NCBI GenBank assembly: GCA_963836265.1
Contig: CAWIIO010000009.1
Span: forward strand, 62,001 to 126,000
Direction of reading: 5' to 3'
Length of the DNA stretch: 64,000 nucleotides
From: CAIWHR01 sp963836265
GTDB taxonomy: Bacteria; Pseudomonadota; Gammaproteobacteria; Burkholderiales; Casimicrobiaceae
A program made the position numbers and the translations under genes. The notes under the pieces were generated by a model. It was not told the origin of the DNA and did no database searches. It worked only from the letters and a program-made list of their open reading frames with translations. Below, piece after piece: positions 32,417-41,409 of the stretch; positions within the stretch are counted from its first letter, which is position 1; each line of letters begins with the position of its first letter.

Positions 32417-34318
32417 ATGAGCGACGCCGCAGTCGTCGAACGCCCCGTCAAACCGGGTCCAGCCAGCGCCAAGCGCGCGAAGATCCTCACCGAGCACATC
32501 GTCGAAGTGATCAGCGACTCGGGCGAGGGCGCGCAGCGCTGCGGCCAGTCGCTGGGCGCCATCGCCGCGCGCAGCGGCAACGGCATCTGGACCGTCGAGA
32601 TCATCCCGGCCGAGATCCAGCCGCCGGCGCGCAGCGTCGCCGGGGCCTCCGGCATCCGCATTCGGATCGGCGCCAAGCCGGTCACGAATGGCGGCGATCA
32701 CACCGATCTGGTCGTCGCGTTCAACGAGCAGGTGCTCTTGGGCCGCGTCCGCGCGGGCGAGCTCAAGCCCGGGGCGACGATCCTGCTCGAGTCGACGTGG
32801 CGCGAGCACAAGGATCCGCAGATCGTCAAATCGTACGTGGAGACCGTGAAGTCGCTGCAGGATGCCGGGTACCGCCTGATCGAGATTCCGCTCGAACGCG
32901 AATGCCGCGCGCTGATGACCGACGCGCGCCGCGGCAAGAACATGTTCGTGCTGGGGATGCTCTGCAGCATCTACAGTCTCGATCTCCAGCTCGGCCGCGA
33001 GCAGGTCGCCCGGATCTTCGGCAAAAAGGACGAGAAGGTCATTGCGACCAACGTGAAGCTGCTCGAGGCGGGCTTCGCGTGGGGCGAGGCGAACCTCGAC
33101 TTCAAGTACGCGATTCCGGCCGAGAAGTCGCCGGTGCCGCAGATCGTCGTCAATGGCAATACGGCGATCGCGCTCGGCGTCCTCGCGTCCGGCATGGACA
33201 TCTGCGCGATGTACCCGATCACGCCGGCGACATCCGCATCGCACTACCTGTCCGACGTGTTCGAGAAGGTCGGCGGCCTCGTGCATCAGGCCGAGGACGA
33301 GATCGCCGCCTGCGCGTTCGCGATCGGCGCGTCGTACGCTGGCCGCTGCGCGGTCACGATCACTTCGGGGCCCGGCTACTCGCTGAAACAGGAAGGGCTG
33401 GGTCTTGCCGTGATGGCCGAGATCCCGCTCGTCGTCGTCAACGTCCAGCGCGGCGGTCCCTCGACCGGCCAGCCGACCAAGGTCGAGCAGGGCGATCTGC
33501 TGACGGCGATCTACGGCAGCCACGGCGACGCGCCGAAGGTCGTCCTCGCGGTGTCCGACATCGAGGACTGCTTCTACTCGATGATCACCGCTCGCAAGAT
33601 CGCGGAGACGTTCAATACGGTGGTCGTTGTGCTGTCCGACGCGAGTCTCGCCACCGCGCAGGCGCCGTTCCCGCGCCCGCGCTTCTCCGAGGACTGGCTC
33701 GCGCCGCCGCTCGACCAATCGCCGGTACCGGAAGGCGCCAAGCCCTACGACTGGGACCCGGTCACGGGCATCGCGCACCGCTTCATCCCCGGGCAGCCGG
33801 GCGGGATGCACACGCTGACCGGGCTCGCCCACGATCGGCTGTCCAAGGTCGCATACGATCCGACGATCAACGAGGAAGGCCTGCGCGCGCGGAGCCTCAA
33901 GCTCGCCGCGTTGCAGAAGACGCTGAAGACGCCGCCGGTCCACGGCGATCCCGAGGGCGACCTGCTGCTCATCGGCTGGGGCAGCAACAAGGGCGTGATC
34001 GAGGAGGCCGTCGACCGCGCGCGCGCCGAGGGGCTCAAGGTCTCGTCACTGCACTTGAGGTTCATCCAGCCGATGCCGTCGGGGATCCGCGAGATCCTGC
34101 GGAAATTCGGCAAGGTCATGACCATCGAAGGCAACTGGTCGGACCGTCGCGAGGACGAGCTGATCGATGAGGACAACCGCCGCTACTCGGCGCTAGCGCT
34201 GATGCTGCGCTCGCGCTTCCTCGTCGACATCGACTGCTGGAGCGAGGCCCGCGGCCAGCCGATCAAGCCCGGCGACGTGGTCCTGGCGATCCGCGCGAAG
34301 CTCAACGAAAGAAAGTGA
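32417..34318 (+). CDS. korA: 2-oxoacid:ferredoxin oxidoreductase, fused gamma-alpha subunit
   Basis: A 633-residue fused subunit. The gamma domain (residues about 25-210) begins DSGEGAQRCGQSLGAIAARSGNGIWTVEIIPAEI. The alpha (pyrimidine-binding) domain follows at about 245 with VNGNTAIALGVLASGMDICAMYPITPATSASHYLS, HQAEDEIAACAFAIGASYAG and TITSGPGYSLKQEGLGLAVMAEIPLVVVNVQRGGPSTGQPT. A C-terminal Rossmann region with LLLIGWGSNKGVIEEAVDRA and EGNWSDRREDELID follows. It matches KorA-type 2-oxoglutarate (or broader 2-oxoacid) ferredoxin oxidoreductases. It has 4 bp before korB. The substrate is assigned by family only. Confidence 0.88.
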   Translation: MSDAAVVERPVKPGPASAKRAKILTEHIVEVISDSGEGAQRCGQSLGAIAARSGNGIWTVEIIPAEIQPPARSVAGASGIRIRIGAKPVTNGGDHTDLVVAFNEQVLLGRVRAGELKPGATILLESTWREHKDPQIVKSYVETVKSLQDAGYRLIEIPLERECRALMTDARRGKNMFVLGMLCSIYSLDLQLGREQVARIFGKKDEKVIATNVKLLEAGFAWGEANLDFKYAIPAEKSPVPQIVVNGNTAIALGVLASGMDICAMYPITPATSASHYLSDVFEKVGGLVHQAEDEIAACAFAIGASYAGRCAVTITSGPGYSLKQEGLGLAVMAEIPLVVVNVQRGGPSTGQPTKVEQGDLLTAIYGSHGDAPKVVLAVSDIEDCFYSMITARKIAETFNTVVVVLSDASLATAQAPFPRPRFSEDWLAPPLDQSPVPEGAKPYDWDPVTGIAHRFIPGQPGGMHTLTGLAHDRLSKVAYDPTINEEGLRARSLKLAALQKTLKTPPVHGDPEGDLLLIGWGSNKGVIEEAVDRARAEGLKVSSLHLRFIQPMPSGIREILRKFGKVMTIEGNWSDRREDELIDEDNRRYSALALMLRSRFLVDIDCWSEARGQPIKPGDVVLAIRAKLNERK

Positions 34319-34321
34319 CCC

Positions 34322-35308
34322 ATGGCCATTCCCGTCACCCAGTGCATCATCAAGCTCCACGAGGAGCACCATAACCTCGAGGACTACCAGGGCGGCGTGC
34401 CGCGCTGGTGCTCGGGCTGTGGCGACAACGCGATCCTGGCCGCGGTGCAGCGGCTGTGCCGTGACGAGGACTTGGCACCCGAGCGCACGGTGTTCGTGTC
34501 GGGCATCGGCTGCTCGTCGCGCTTTCCGCACTACATGAAGACGTACGGCTTCCACGGCATCCACGGCCGCGCGTTTCCGATCGCCGAGGGCGTCAAGATG
34601 GCGCGCCCGGACTTGGCCGTGTTCGTGAACACCGGCGACGGCGACTGCTGCAGCATCGGCGCCGCGCACTGGATCCACGCGATCCGCTACAACATGAACC
34701 TCACGGTGCTCCTGCACGACAACCACGTCTACGGGCTGACCAAGAAGCAGGCGTCGCCGACGTCCCCGCACGGGATGAAGAGCAACACGACGCCACGCGG
34801 CGCCGTGCTCGAGGCGATGAACCCGCTGACGGTGACGCTCGGGGTGCAGAACGCGTCGTTCGTCGCACAGGGCGTCGACTGGATCCCGGAGCTCCTCTAC
34901 GACATCATCGCCAAGGCCTATCGGCACCGCGGCTTCTCGTTCATCCGCGTGATCCAGCGCTGCCCCGAGTTCCTGCCGAAGATGTTCGAGCCGTGGCTGC
35001 ACGACCCGGCAAAGACGCTGCTCCTCACCCACAAGAACGGCCTGCAGCTTTCGCCCGAGACGAGCCGGATCTACAAGAACCAGCGCGAGCACGACCCGCT
35101 CGACATCCACAAGGCGCGCGAGATCGCCTCCGCCGAGGATCCGATTCCGGTCGGCATCCTCTACCAGAATCCCGACATCCCCTGCTACGAGGACTTGCGC
35201 AGCGCCGGGCAACCGCGCACGCCCGAGCGGATCCGCGCCGGCCTCGAGGCGGAGTTCGACAAGGTCACGATCTGGCCGGACGAGGGCGCCCGCGCCCGCG
35301 CAGCCTGA
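34322..35308 (+). CDS. korB: 2-oxoacid:ferredoxin oxidoreductase, beta (TPP) subunit
   Basis: A 328-residue TPP-binding subunit. Signatures are GVPRWCSGCGDNAILAAVQRL (CxxC near residue 30), GIGCSSRFPHYM, the TPP/metal motif NTGDGDCCSIGAAHWIHAIRYNMNLTVLLHDNHVYGLT near 98, and ASPTSPHGMKSNTT. It completes the oxidoreductase with the fused subunit upstream. The overall reaction is oxidative decarboxylation of a 2-oxoacid to an acyl-CoA with reduction of ferredoxin. Its own C-terminal region (PVGILYQNPDIPCYEDL) is typical of the 2-oxoglutarate-type beta subunits. Confidence 0.92.
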   Translation: MAIPVTQCIIKLHEEHHNLEDYQGGVPRWCSGCGDNAILAAVQRLCRDEDLAPERTVFVSGIGCSSRFPHYMKTYGFHGIHGRAFPIAEGVKMARPDLAVFVNTGDGDCCSIGAAHWIHAIRYNMNLTVLLHDNHVYGLTKKQASPTSPHGMKSNTTPRGAVLEAMNPLTVTLGVQNASFVAQGVDWIPELLYDIIAKAYRHRGFSFIRVIQRCPEFLPKMFEPWLHDPAKTLLLTHKNGLQLSPETSRIYKNQREHDPLDIHKAREIASAEDPIPVGILYQNPDIPCYEDLRSAGQPRTPERIRAGLEAEFDKVTIWPDEGARARAA

Positions 35309-35339
35309 GGCCGGCGGCGACACGCACCAGCGACATCCC

Positions 35340-37550
35340 ATGGACATGGCGGCTAAATTCCAGGACCAACGCGTCTTCCACATGACCGGCAACCGTGCCG
35401 GCGACGGCCTCGCGCCGGTCGACATCGGCTCGCTGCGTCCGGCGCTCCTCGCCGGCTACCGCGACCTCGCGCGGCTGCGCTACGACTTCCCGCTCGTGCT
35501 GCCGGAAGCGGCGGAGGGCGGCGAGTACGTCCATTCGCTGTCGGGTGTCGTCACCGCGCTGCTCACGCTGCTTGCCCCGCACGGCATCGAAGGCGAGCGG
35601 CTGCGCAAGCACGTGCTGCGCCTCGAGCGCGAGCTGCGGACGATGGTCGCCGCAGGCGAGAAGGGGACGCTGTCCGAGCTCTGGACCCGCGCTGCTGCAC
35701 ACGTGAGCGCCGGGGCCGACGCAACCGTCGCACAAGTCCTCGCGCAGGCGGCTGGCTCCCTGCCGGTCGACGGCGATCTCGCCGACTGCGACCCGGCGCT
35801 ACCGGTGCGATTGGTCAAGCAGGCATGGCGACACGCGCACGCGCAAAAAGCGCGAGAATTCCAGACGCTCGTCGACATGCTGATCCGCAAGCTCTCCGAC
35901 ATCCGGCGCGCGGCGTTCGCGCGTTCGGCGGCTGGGCAGCAGCCGGCGGCGCTCGCGGCCACGATCGGCAGCGGGCATGCCGACGTCTTCGACTTCTCCG
36001 TCATGTCGAAGCTCGTCGCGCGGAGCGCGCCGAAGGACGAGCTGCCCCCGGCCCGGCGTGCGCGCATCGAGTGGGCGTTGGGCGTCCTCGGGGCACAACC
36101 GTTCTATGCCGATCCCAACGACACACCCGCGGCGGGTTGGGGCTTCGTATTCGCGGACTGTGCGGCGGCGGCCGCGGCCTACCGGGAGCGGCTACCGCGT
36201 CTGACCGAGATCGTCAAGGCGATCGCGATCGCGGAGCTCGAGGCGAACGGCGCCTACGTCGAGGGTGACCACGACGCGTTCTTCGAGCGCTACGACGAGA
36301 ATGCGCTCACGCCGGACGATCTCGCGCTGTTCCCCAACTACCTCGTCTGCATTCCCCCGGGGTGCAACGACGCGCCCGAAAATGCGGGGCTGATCGAGAT
36401 GCTGTCCTCCGGGCTGCCGGTCAAGGTGCTCGTCTTGCAGACCGACCTGCTCGAAGAGGCTTCGATCGGCACCGGCCACTTCGCGTTCGGCGTGCGCAGC
36501 GCGCGGCTCGCGACGACGGCGATGGGCCTCGGCGGGATGTTCGTGCTGCAGGCAACGAGCGCCGATCTCTATGGTATGCGCGCGCGCATCGAGCGCGGTC
36601 TCGCGTGTCGCGAACCCGCGCTGTTCAGCGTGTTCGCCGGCTCGCCCGCCGCGGCCGGCGATCTGCCGCCGTATCTCACCGCGGCGGCGGCGCGCGAGGC
36701 GCGAGCGTTTCCCGCCTTCGTTTACGACGCCGCGGCCGGCCCGAACTGGGCGACGCGATTCTCGCTCGAGCACAACCGCAATGCGGACGCCGACTGGGCC
36801 GCGGACGTGCTCGAGTATTCGGACGAGGCCGTCCAGCGCGTGCGCGAAGACACGACGTTCAGCTACGTCGATTTCGCGTTGTGCGATCGCCGGTACGCCG
36901 CCCATTTCGCCGTCGTGCCGCGCGAGCGCTGGAACGCGGCGATGCTGCCCGCGGCCGACTGGCTCGCGCTCGAGGAGCGCGCCGCGACGGAGCGCGTCCC
37001 GTATGTATGGGCAGTGGACGCCAAGGACGGGCTGCATCGCGTCATCGTCGACGCGCGCCTCATGCAGGCGGCGCGACGCTGCCTGCTGCTGTGGCACCGG
37101 CTGCAGGAACATGCCGGCATCCACGATTCGCATGCCGAGCGGCTGCTGGCCAGGGAGAAGGCCGCCTGGGAAGCGGAGCACCAACAGGCTCAGGAGGTGG
37201 TGCTGCAGGCCGCGTCCGTCGCGAGCGCGGCGGGCGCGGCAGCACCTGCAGCCGCGACGGCGGCCGCACCGGTTGCGGAGCCCGAAGCCGCGCCGCCGCC
37301 GTCGGACGAGGCATGGATCGAGACCTCGCGCTGCCCGAGCTGCAACGAGTGCCAGAACATCAACGACCGGATGTTCACGTACAACGAGAACAAGCAGGCC
37401 TACATCAAGGACATCACCGCCGGGACGTACCGCCAGCTGGTCGAGGCGGCCGAGGTCTGCCAGGTCGCGATCATTCACCCCGGCAAGCCGCGCGATCCGA
37501 ACGAGCCTGGCCTCGAAGAGCTGATCGAGCGCGCGAAGCCGTTCCAGTAG
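35340..37550 (+). CDS. Large unrecognised oxidoreductase-associated subunit with C-terminal ferredoxin domain
   Basis: A 736-residue protein, the last of the five-gene operon. Residues 1-200 are helical and I do not recognise them. The middle (about 330-560) has a possible diverged TPP-binding or PFOR-like fold: LPVKVLVLQTDLLEEASIGTGHFAFG and MGLGGMFVLQATSADLYGMRARIERGL, but without a clear metal motif. An alanine/proline-rich linker (about 620-655) leads to a ferredoxin-like end: TSRCPSCNECQNINDRMF...AAEVCQVAIIHPGKP, with Cys at CxxCxxC plus one more, enough for one [4Fe-4S] cluster. It probably delivers or receives electrons for KorAB. The assignment is by context and the terminal motif. 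Confidence 0.6.
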   Translation: MDMAAKFQDQRVFHMTGNRAGDGLAPVDIGSLRPALLAGYRDLARLRYDFPLVLPEAAEGGEYVHSLSGVVTALLTLLAPHGIEGERLRKHVLRLERELRTMVAAGEKGTLSELWTRAAAHVSAGADATVAQVLAQAAGSLPVDGDLADCDPALPVRLVKQAWRHAHAQKAREFQTLVDMLIRKLSDIRRAAFARSAAGQQPAALAATIGSGHADVFDFSVMSKLVARSAPKDELPPARRARIEWALGVLGAQPFYADPNDTPAAGWGFVFADCAAAAAAYRERLPRLTEIVKAIAIAELEANGAYVEGDHDAFFERYDENALTPDDLALFPNYLVCIPPGCNDAPENAGLIEMLSSGLPVKVLVLQTDLLEEASIGTGHFAFGVRSARLATTAMGLGGMFVLQATSADLYGMRARIERGLACREPALFSVFAGSPAAAGDLPPYLTAAAAREARAFPAFVYDAAAGPNWATRFSLEHNRNADADWAADVLEYSDEAVQRVREDTTFSYVDFALCDRRYAAHFAVVPRERWNAAMLPAADWLALEERAATERVPYVWAVDAKDGLHRVIVDARLMQAARRCLLLWHRLQEHAGIHDSHAERLLAREKAAWEAEHQQAQEVVLQAASVASAAGAAAPAAATAAAPVAEPEAAPPPSDEAWIETSRCPSCNECQNINDRMFTYNENKQAYIKDITAGTYRQLVEAAEVCQVAIIHPGKPRDPNEPGLEELIERAKPFQ

Positions 37551-37752
37551 GCGAGCTCCCTGCCTCGCGCCAGTCACGCCCGCGTTCTGGAAAGAGCGAT
37601 TTCGGCGACGGTCGGAACAGCATGACCGATAGCACGCCGCGCCCACGGGGGGCCGACGCGATGGCGGTATTCATCGTCCCGGCGCCGACCTCTTGCCATG
37701 TGCGGTACCGCTGCGAAGGCAGCAGCGACATCGCGAAAACGGGCAAGCAACG

Positions 37753-38535
37753 TCAGCGCTTCACCGCACGTAACAGGGCGCGTAGCTTGTTAACGGCCTG
37801 CGACGATTGATCGGCACACATCTCGATGCCGGCCCGAGAAAGGTCGGTTTCCATGAACTCCTTGGCCCGCGTGGCGTCGGTCAGCGGCACTTTGCGCGAG
37901 ATCTCTGCAAATTGCTCGCCGCCAGGAAGCTGCGAGATATCGATGTCGTGAAGCTTACCCGTGGTGCGGTATGTCCGGACTTGCATCGGACCGAGCGCAC
38001 GTAGTCCCGGCGGCAGCGGTCAGATTGCGGCCATTTCGCGCAGATATCTGATTTGCGACACGCTGAGCGCCTGTGCCGGCGCCATGCGTCCGGCAAGCAG
38101 ATCGTGCGTGCTCTTTGCATCCAGGCTGCGGGTAAGGGACACAGCGCCGGCCCGGCTCGTGCCGTACACGTCGTATTCGCACTTGCCCTCACCCGGCGGT
38201 ATGAGCTTGGCGTCAACCCGCATACAGTCCTGGTCGGCCACCTTCAGCGTGAATTTGGAGCGACCGTCCGCGGCTACCCGAAGGCGAAGGCGCAGCCCAT
38301 GTTCGAACAAGACAAGGGCCGCATCATCGAACTGCTACACTTTGATGGGGGTGCCGCGCGGGCGCAGATCAAGCGCTTGCACGATCTGGTCAGCGGGCGC
38401 GCAAAGTCCGATCTGGATTTCGGCCTGCGTTCGCGTTGCGCCCGTCGCGTTTGCCGCACTGGCTTGTAGCGCGATCACCGCCGTAGCGAAGATCATGACC
38501 GGCAGCGCGGTCGCATTGCGACTCGTGCGAGTCAT
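37753..38535 (-). pseudogene. Exported CYTH-like protein gene with two in-frame stops
   Basis: Three open segments (38535-38335, 38310-38020, 37986-37753) lie in the same reading frame on the minus strand. They read as one 260-codon protein interrupted by a TAG near 38335 and a TGA at 38020-38022, with no frameshift. The first segment has a signal peptide (MTRTSRNATALPVMIFATAVIALQASA). The second (FEHGLRLRLRVAADGRSKFTLKV, GEGKCEYDVYG) resembles the strand pattern of CYTH-type triphosphatase domains. The third (LPGGEQFAEISRKVPLTDATRAKEF, DQSSQAVNKLRALL) completes it. Likely a decayed gene. The family suggestion is tentative. Confidence 0.65.
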
Positions 38536-38809
38536 TGGAGGGCTCGGGCGTGCGCTGTTATGGGCGTCTTGCTACCCGCTCGCCAAGCAATGACGAGCGG
38601 GCGTGAACTGCGCGCCATGCCCGGCGGAAGGGGTAATGAGGGTAATGTGCGACGACCGCCGCAAACAGCACCCGGAAAACAGGATGACTCGGCAGCATTG
38701 GCTCGACTTTCTACTCAAGCGCGAACACGACATGGAGGCAGAAACACGGCACTTTCTCGGGATAAGGTCGCTCATCGCGCGGTGAATCCCGGGGTACGGG
38801 TCATCGCCC

Positions 38810-40276
38810 TCATTCAGTGTGAACCTGCCGCATCATGGCAGACGCCGTCGTCGCCGGCGCCGGGTTGAAGCTTCCCCCGAGCACCAGATACAGCTGGACG
38901 CGGTTCACCCGCTGCAGACTCGTGAGCTTGATCAAATCGGCTTCATTGGCGAGCTGACTGGCCTGGAGTTGCGAGACCCACAAGAGGTCTCTGCGCCCCG
39001 CCTTGTACTGCACGGTAGCGATGCGCACGGCCTCGGTGCGAGCGACGAAGGCACGCTGGTCCAAAGGTAGTCGTTTCGCCAACAACCGCTCGTTGGCAAG
39101 TGCGTTCTCGACCTCGCGAAATGCCTTCAGCACCACGCTGCCGTAGCGTGCGACCGCCTGCGCCTGCTGCGCAGTCGCGATCTTGACTTGGGCCCGCAAT
39201 GCGCCGCCTTCATAGATCGGAATGGAAGCGCCGATCGCCGCGGAGGCGAGCCACGGATTGAGATGCAGTATCGAGAGAATCGGATCGCCGAGACGCCCGC
39301 CAATCAACGAGAAGGAGAAATTGGGTAGCAGCGACAGCTTCGCCGCTTCCTCCTGGCGAAAGGCCGCCAGTACTGCGCGCTCTGCGGCAACGATGTCGGG
39401 CCGGCGCTCGAGCAGCGACGCCGGCGCCCCGGTTGCCGGGGCCACGGGAAGGATCGGATAGGCGGCCGCCACTTCGATCTCTGCAGCTGGATAGCGTCCG
39501 AGCAACACCTCGAGAGCGCGCCGCGCTTCGCCGTACGATTCTCGTGCCCGTTCGAGGTCGCTCATCGCGGTCTCGAGTTTGGCGCGCGTATCGACCACGT
39601 CGAGGTCCGAGTCCTTGCCGGCTTGGCGCCGATTCGTCACCAGTTGGAGCAACTGGCCGTAGACCTCGACGGCTTGCTCCGCGAGTGCCAAGAGCTGCCG
39701 CGTCTCCGTCGCGAGGTACCAGGTCTTGCACACGGTTGCAGCGAGTGACTGGCGCGCATACGCGTAGTCGAGCGCAGTCGCCGCATAACCCTCGACGGCG
39801 GCGGCGCGCTGGGCGCGGAGCTTCCCCCACACATCGATCTCCCACGACACGCCGGCATAAGCGAGCGTCACGTTGGAGTTGGTCGCGTGACCCTCGTCGT
39901 TCGTGGTGCGCCCGCCGAGCGCCGCGCCGACCTGCGGCAACAGTTGGGCGCCGACCACGACTACCGATTCCTGCGCAATCGTCACCCGCTCCGCGGCCTG
40001 GCGCAGGTCGAGGTTGTTGGCGATCGCCTCGGCGACGATCGCATCGAGGAGCGGGTCGTTGAGTGCCTTCAGCCAATCATCGGTCACGGCGCCGGCTTCC
40101 GCCTCGGCCTTCCACGCCGGCGGGACTGTCGTTCCCTTGGGCAGCGCTCGGTCCACGACCTCGCCATGTTGCGGCAGCGGCGCAAGCGCGCAACCCGCGA
40201 CGAGCGCGGAAGCCAGTGCGCCGACGAGAGGCCGAGCGCACACTAGCCGGAGAAGGGATAGAGGAAGTTGTACCAT
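38810..40276 (-). CDS. NodT-family outer-membrane efflux lipoprotein
   Basis: A 488-residue TolC-like channel. The start MVQLPLSLLRLVCARPLVGALASALVAGCALAPLP overlaps the 3' end of the HlyD gene by 34 bp. The upstream open frame is a shadow of that gene. The lipobox VAGC places the mature N-terminus at Cys29. The OEP repeats are seen in NLDLRQAAERVTIAQESVVVVGAQLLPQVGAALGG, SWEIDVWGKLRAQRAAAVEGYA, RRPDIVAAERAVLAAFRQEEAAKLSLLPNFSFS and RQAGRRDLLWV-type segments. It forms the outer-membrane exit duct of a tripartite exporter. No inner-membrane pump is encoded next to it. Confidence 0.9.
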   Translation of the reverse strand: MVQLPLSLLRLVCARPLVGALASALVAGCALAPLPQHGEVVDRALPKGTTVPPAWKAEAEAGAVTDDWLKALNDPLLDAIVAEAIANNLDLRQAAERVTIAQESVVVVGAQLLPQVGAALGGRTTNDEGHATNSNVTLAYAGVSWEIDVWGKLRAQRAAAVEGYAATALDYAYARQSLAATVCKTWYLATETRQLLALAEQAVEVYGQLLQLVTNRRQAGKDSDLDVVDTRAKLETAMSDLERARESYGEARRALEVLLGRYPAAEIEVAAAYPILPVAPATGAPASLLERRPDIVAAERAVLAAFRQEEAAKLSLLPNFSFSLIGGRLGDPILSILHLNPWLASAAIGASIPIYEGGALRAQVKIATAQQAQAVARYGSVVLKAFREVENALANERLLAKRLPLDQRAFVARTEAVRIATVQYKAGRRDLLWVSQLQASQLANEADLIKLTSLQRVNRVQLYLVLGGSFNPAPATTASAMMRQVHTE

Positions 40277-41397
40277 GTATAAGAGCGGATTGCTATCTTG
40301 CGCAACACGACGAAGCTGCTGCTCGGATTGGTATAGATCGCAGCCCGCCCCTGAGTGCCGATCGGGAACTTGGACTGGTCGGGATCGTCCATGGTGATCG
40401 CCACGACGAACTGGCCCTGCGGAATTTCTGCCGGAACGTAGTTGAAGCTTGGCAACGTGCCGCTCGGCAACATCTGTCCCGCGCCGCTCCCCTGCCAGAT
40501 CGCCTCGACCTTGCCGGGCCAGATCTGGCCAGGATACAGGTCCAGCGCCACCTCTACCGGTTGTCCCGGCTTCACATATTTCAGGTTTTCCTGGAAGAAG
40601 TTGGCCAACAGGTAACGATTGGCATCGCAAATGAACGACGCGATCGCTCCGAAGCGAACGTCGCCGGCTACCATGCCGGGCCGGACCTGCAGATTCATGA
40701 TGTAGCCATCCTCCGGCGCCACGATCAGCGTGTTATCGAGATAGAAGCGCGCCTGGTCGAGCTCGGCCTGGGTCGCCGCCACTGCGGTGTTCACGCCGCC
40801 GACCTCGGATTGGTACTTTAGCCGCGCGCGCTGCTCCTCGGCCTGCGCTTCCTTGATGGCGGCGTTATCGGCTGCAACCTGCGCGCTCCACTTCCGAGCG
40901 TCTTCCTCGGGGCCGGAGCCCGTCTTCGCCAGATCGCTGGATAGCTTTTCCTGATATTGGGCGTACTGAAGCTCGCTCTTGAGCTTCACCACCTTCTCGC
41001 TCGCCACCTGAATGTCGGCATTCATGATCAGCACGTTCTGCTTCGCCTGGGCGAGCTGCGCCTCGAGCTGCTGCACCTTGGCTTCGTAGATACGCCGATC
41101 GAACTGGAATAGCCGTGTGCCTTGCTTGACGTGCACATTGGGCTCGACCAGCACCGCCGTGACCAGCGTCGGTTCCGAAAGACGCGGGGTGATCTGGATC
41201 GTGTGCTGGATAACGCGAGCCTCGGTCGACGCCGGCGCAACGTAACGGAGGCCGAGCAAAAAGATGATCCCGAGGTGCAGCACGAAGAACGTCGAGAAGA
41301 AGCCCCAGGCGATGGTGAACTTCAGCCATCTGAACTTGAAGAAGACGAGCCATACGATCAAGCCGTAGGCGAACAGCAGGACGAATCCGAGCAGCAT
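40243..41397 (-). CDS. HlyD/EmrA-type membrane-fusion protein
   Basis: A 384-residue periplasmic adaptor. Two N-terminal membrane helices (MLLGFVLLFAYGLIVWLVFF and AWGFFSTFFVLHLGIIFLLG) are followed by the beta-barrel/lipoyl halves (VAPASTEARVIQHTIQITPRLSEPTLVTAVLVEPNVHVKQGTRLFQFD) and a coiled coil (about 115-215: VQQLEAQLAQAKQNVLIMNADIQVASEKVVKLKSELQYAQYQEKL). VAPEDGYIMNLQVRPGMVAG is the second lipoyl half. The two-helix N-terminus is like the YiaV type. It is cotranscribed with the DUF3302 gene upstream and the NodT gene downstream. Confidence 0.9.
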   Translation of the reverse strand: MLLGFVLLFAYGLIVWLVFFKFRWLKFTIAWGFFSTFFVLHLGIIFLLGLRYVAPASTEARVIQHTIQITPRLSEPTLVTAVLVEPNVHVKQGTRLFQFDRRIYEAKVQQLEAQLAQAKQNVLIMNADIQVASEKVVKLKSELQYAQYQEKLSSDLAKTGSGPEEDARKWSAQVAADNAAIKEAQAEEQRARLKYQSEVGGVNTAVAATQAELDQARFYLDNTLIVAPEDGYIMNLQVRPGMVAGDVRFGAIASFICDANRYLLANFFQENLKYVKPGQPVEVALDLYPGQIWPGKVEAIWQGSGAGQMLPSGTLPSFNYVPAEIPQGQFVVAITMDDPDQSKFPIGTQGRAAIYTNPSSSFVVLRKIAIRSYTWYNFLYPFSG

Positions 41398-41409
41398 CGA
41401 TTGCTCCGC

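Noticed and set aside
38020..38022. In-frame TGA read as selenocysteine, because selD is in the window
   Set aside because: The same frame also has a TAG, no SECIS-like hairpin was seen, and selD here is explained by the selenoneine genes.
38636..38785. Possible small plus-strand protein (about 49 residues) in the 274-bp gap before the efflux gene
   Set aside because: The ribosome-binding site is poorly spaced and no family or operon context supports it.
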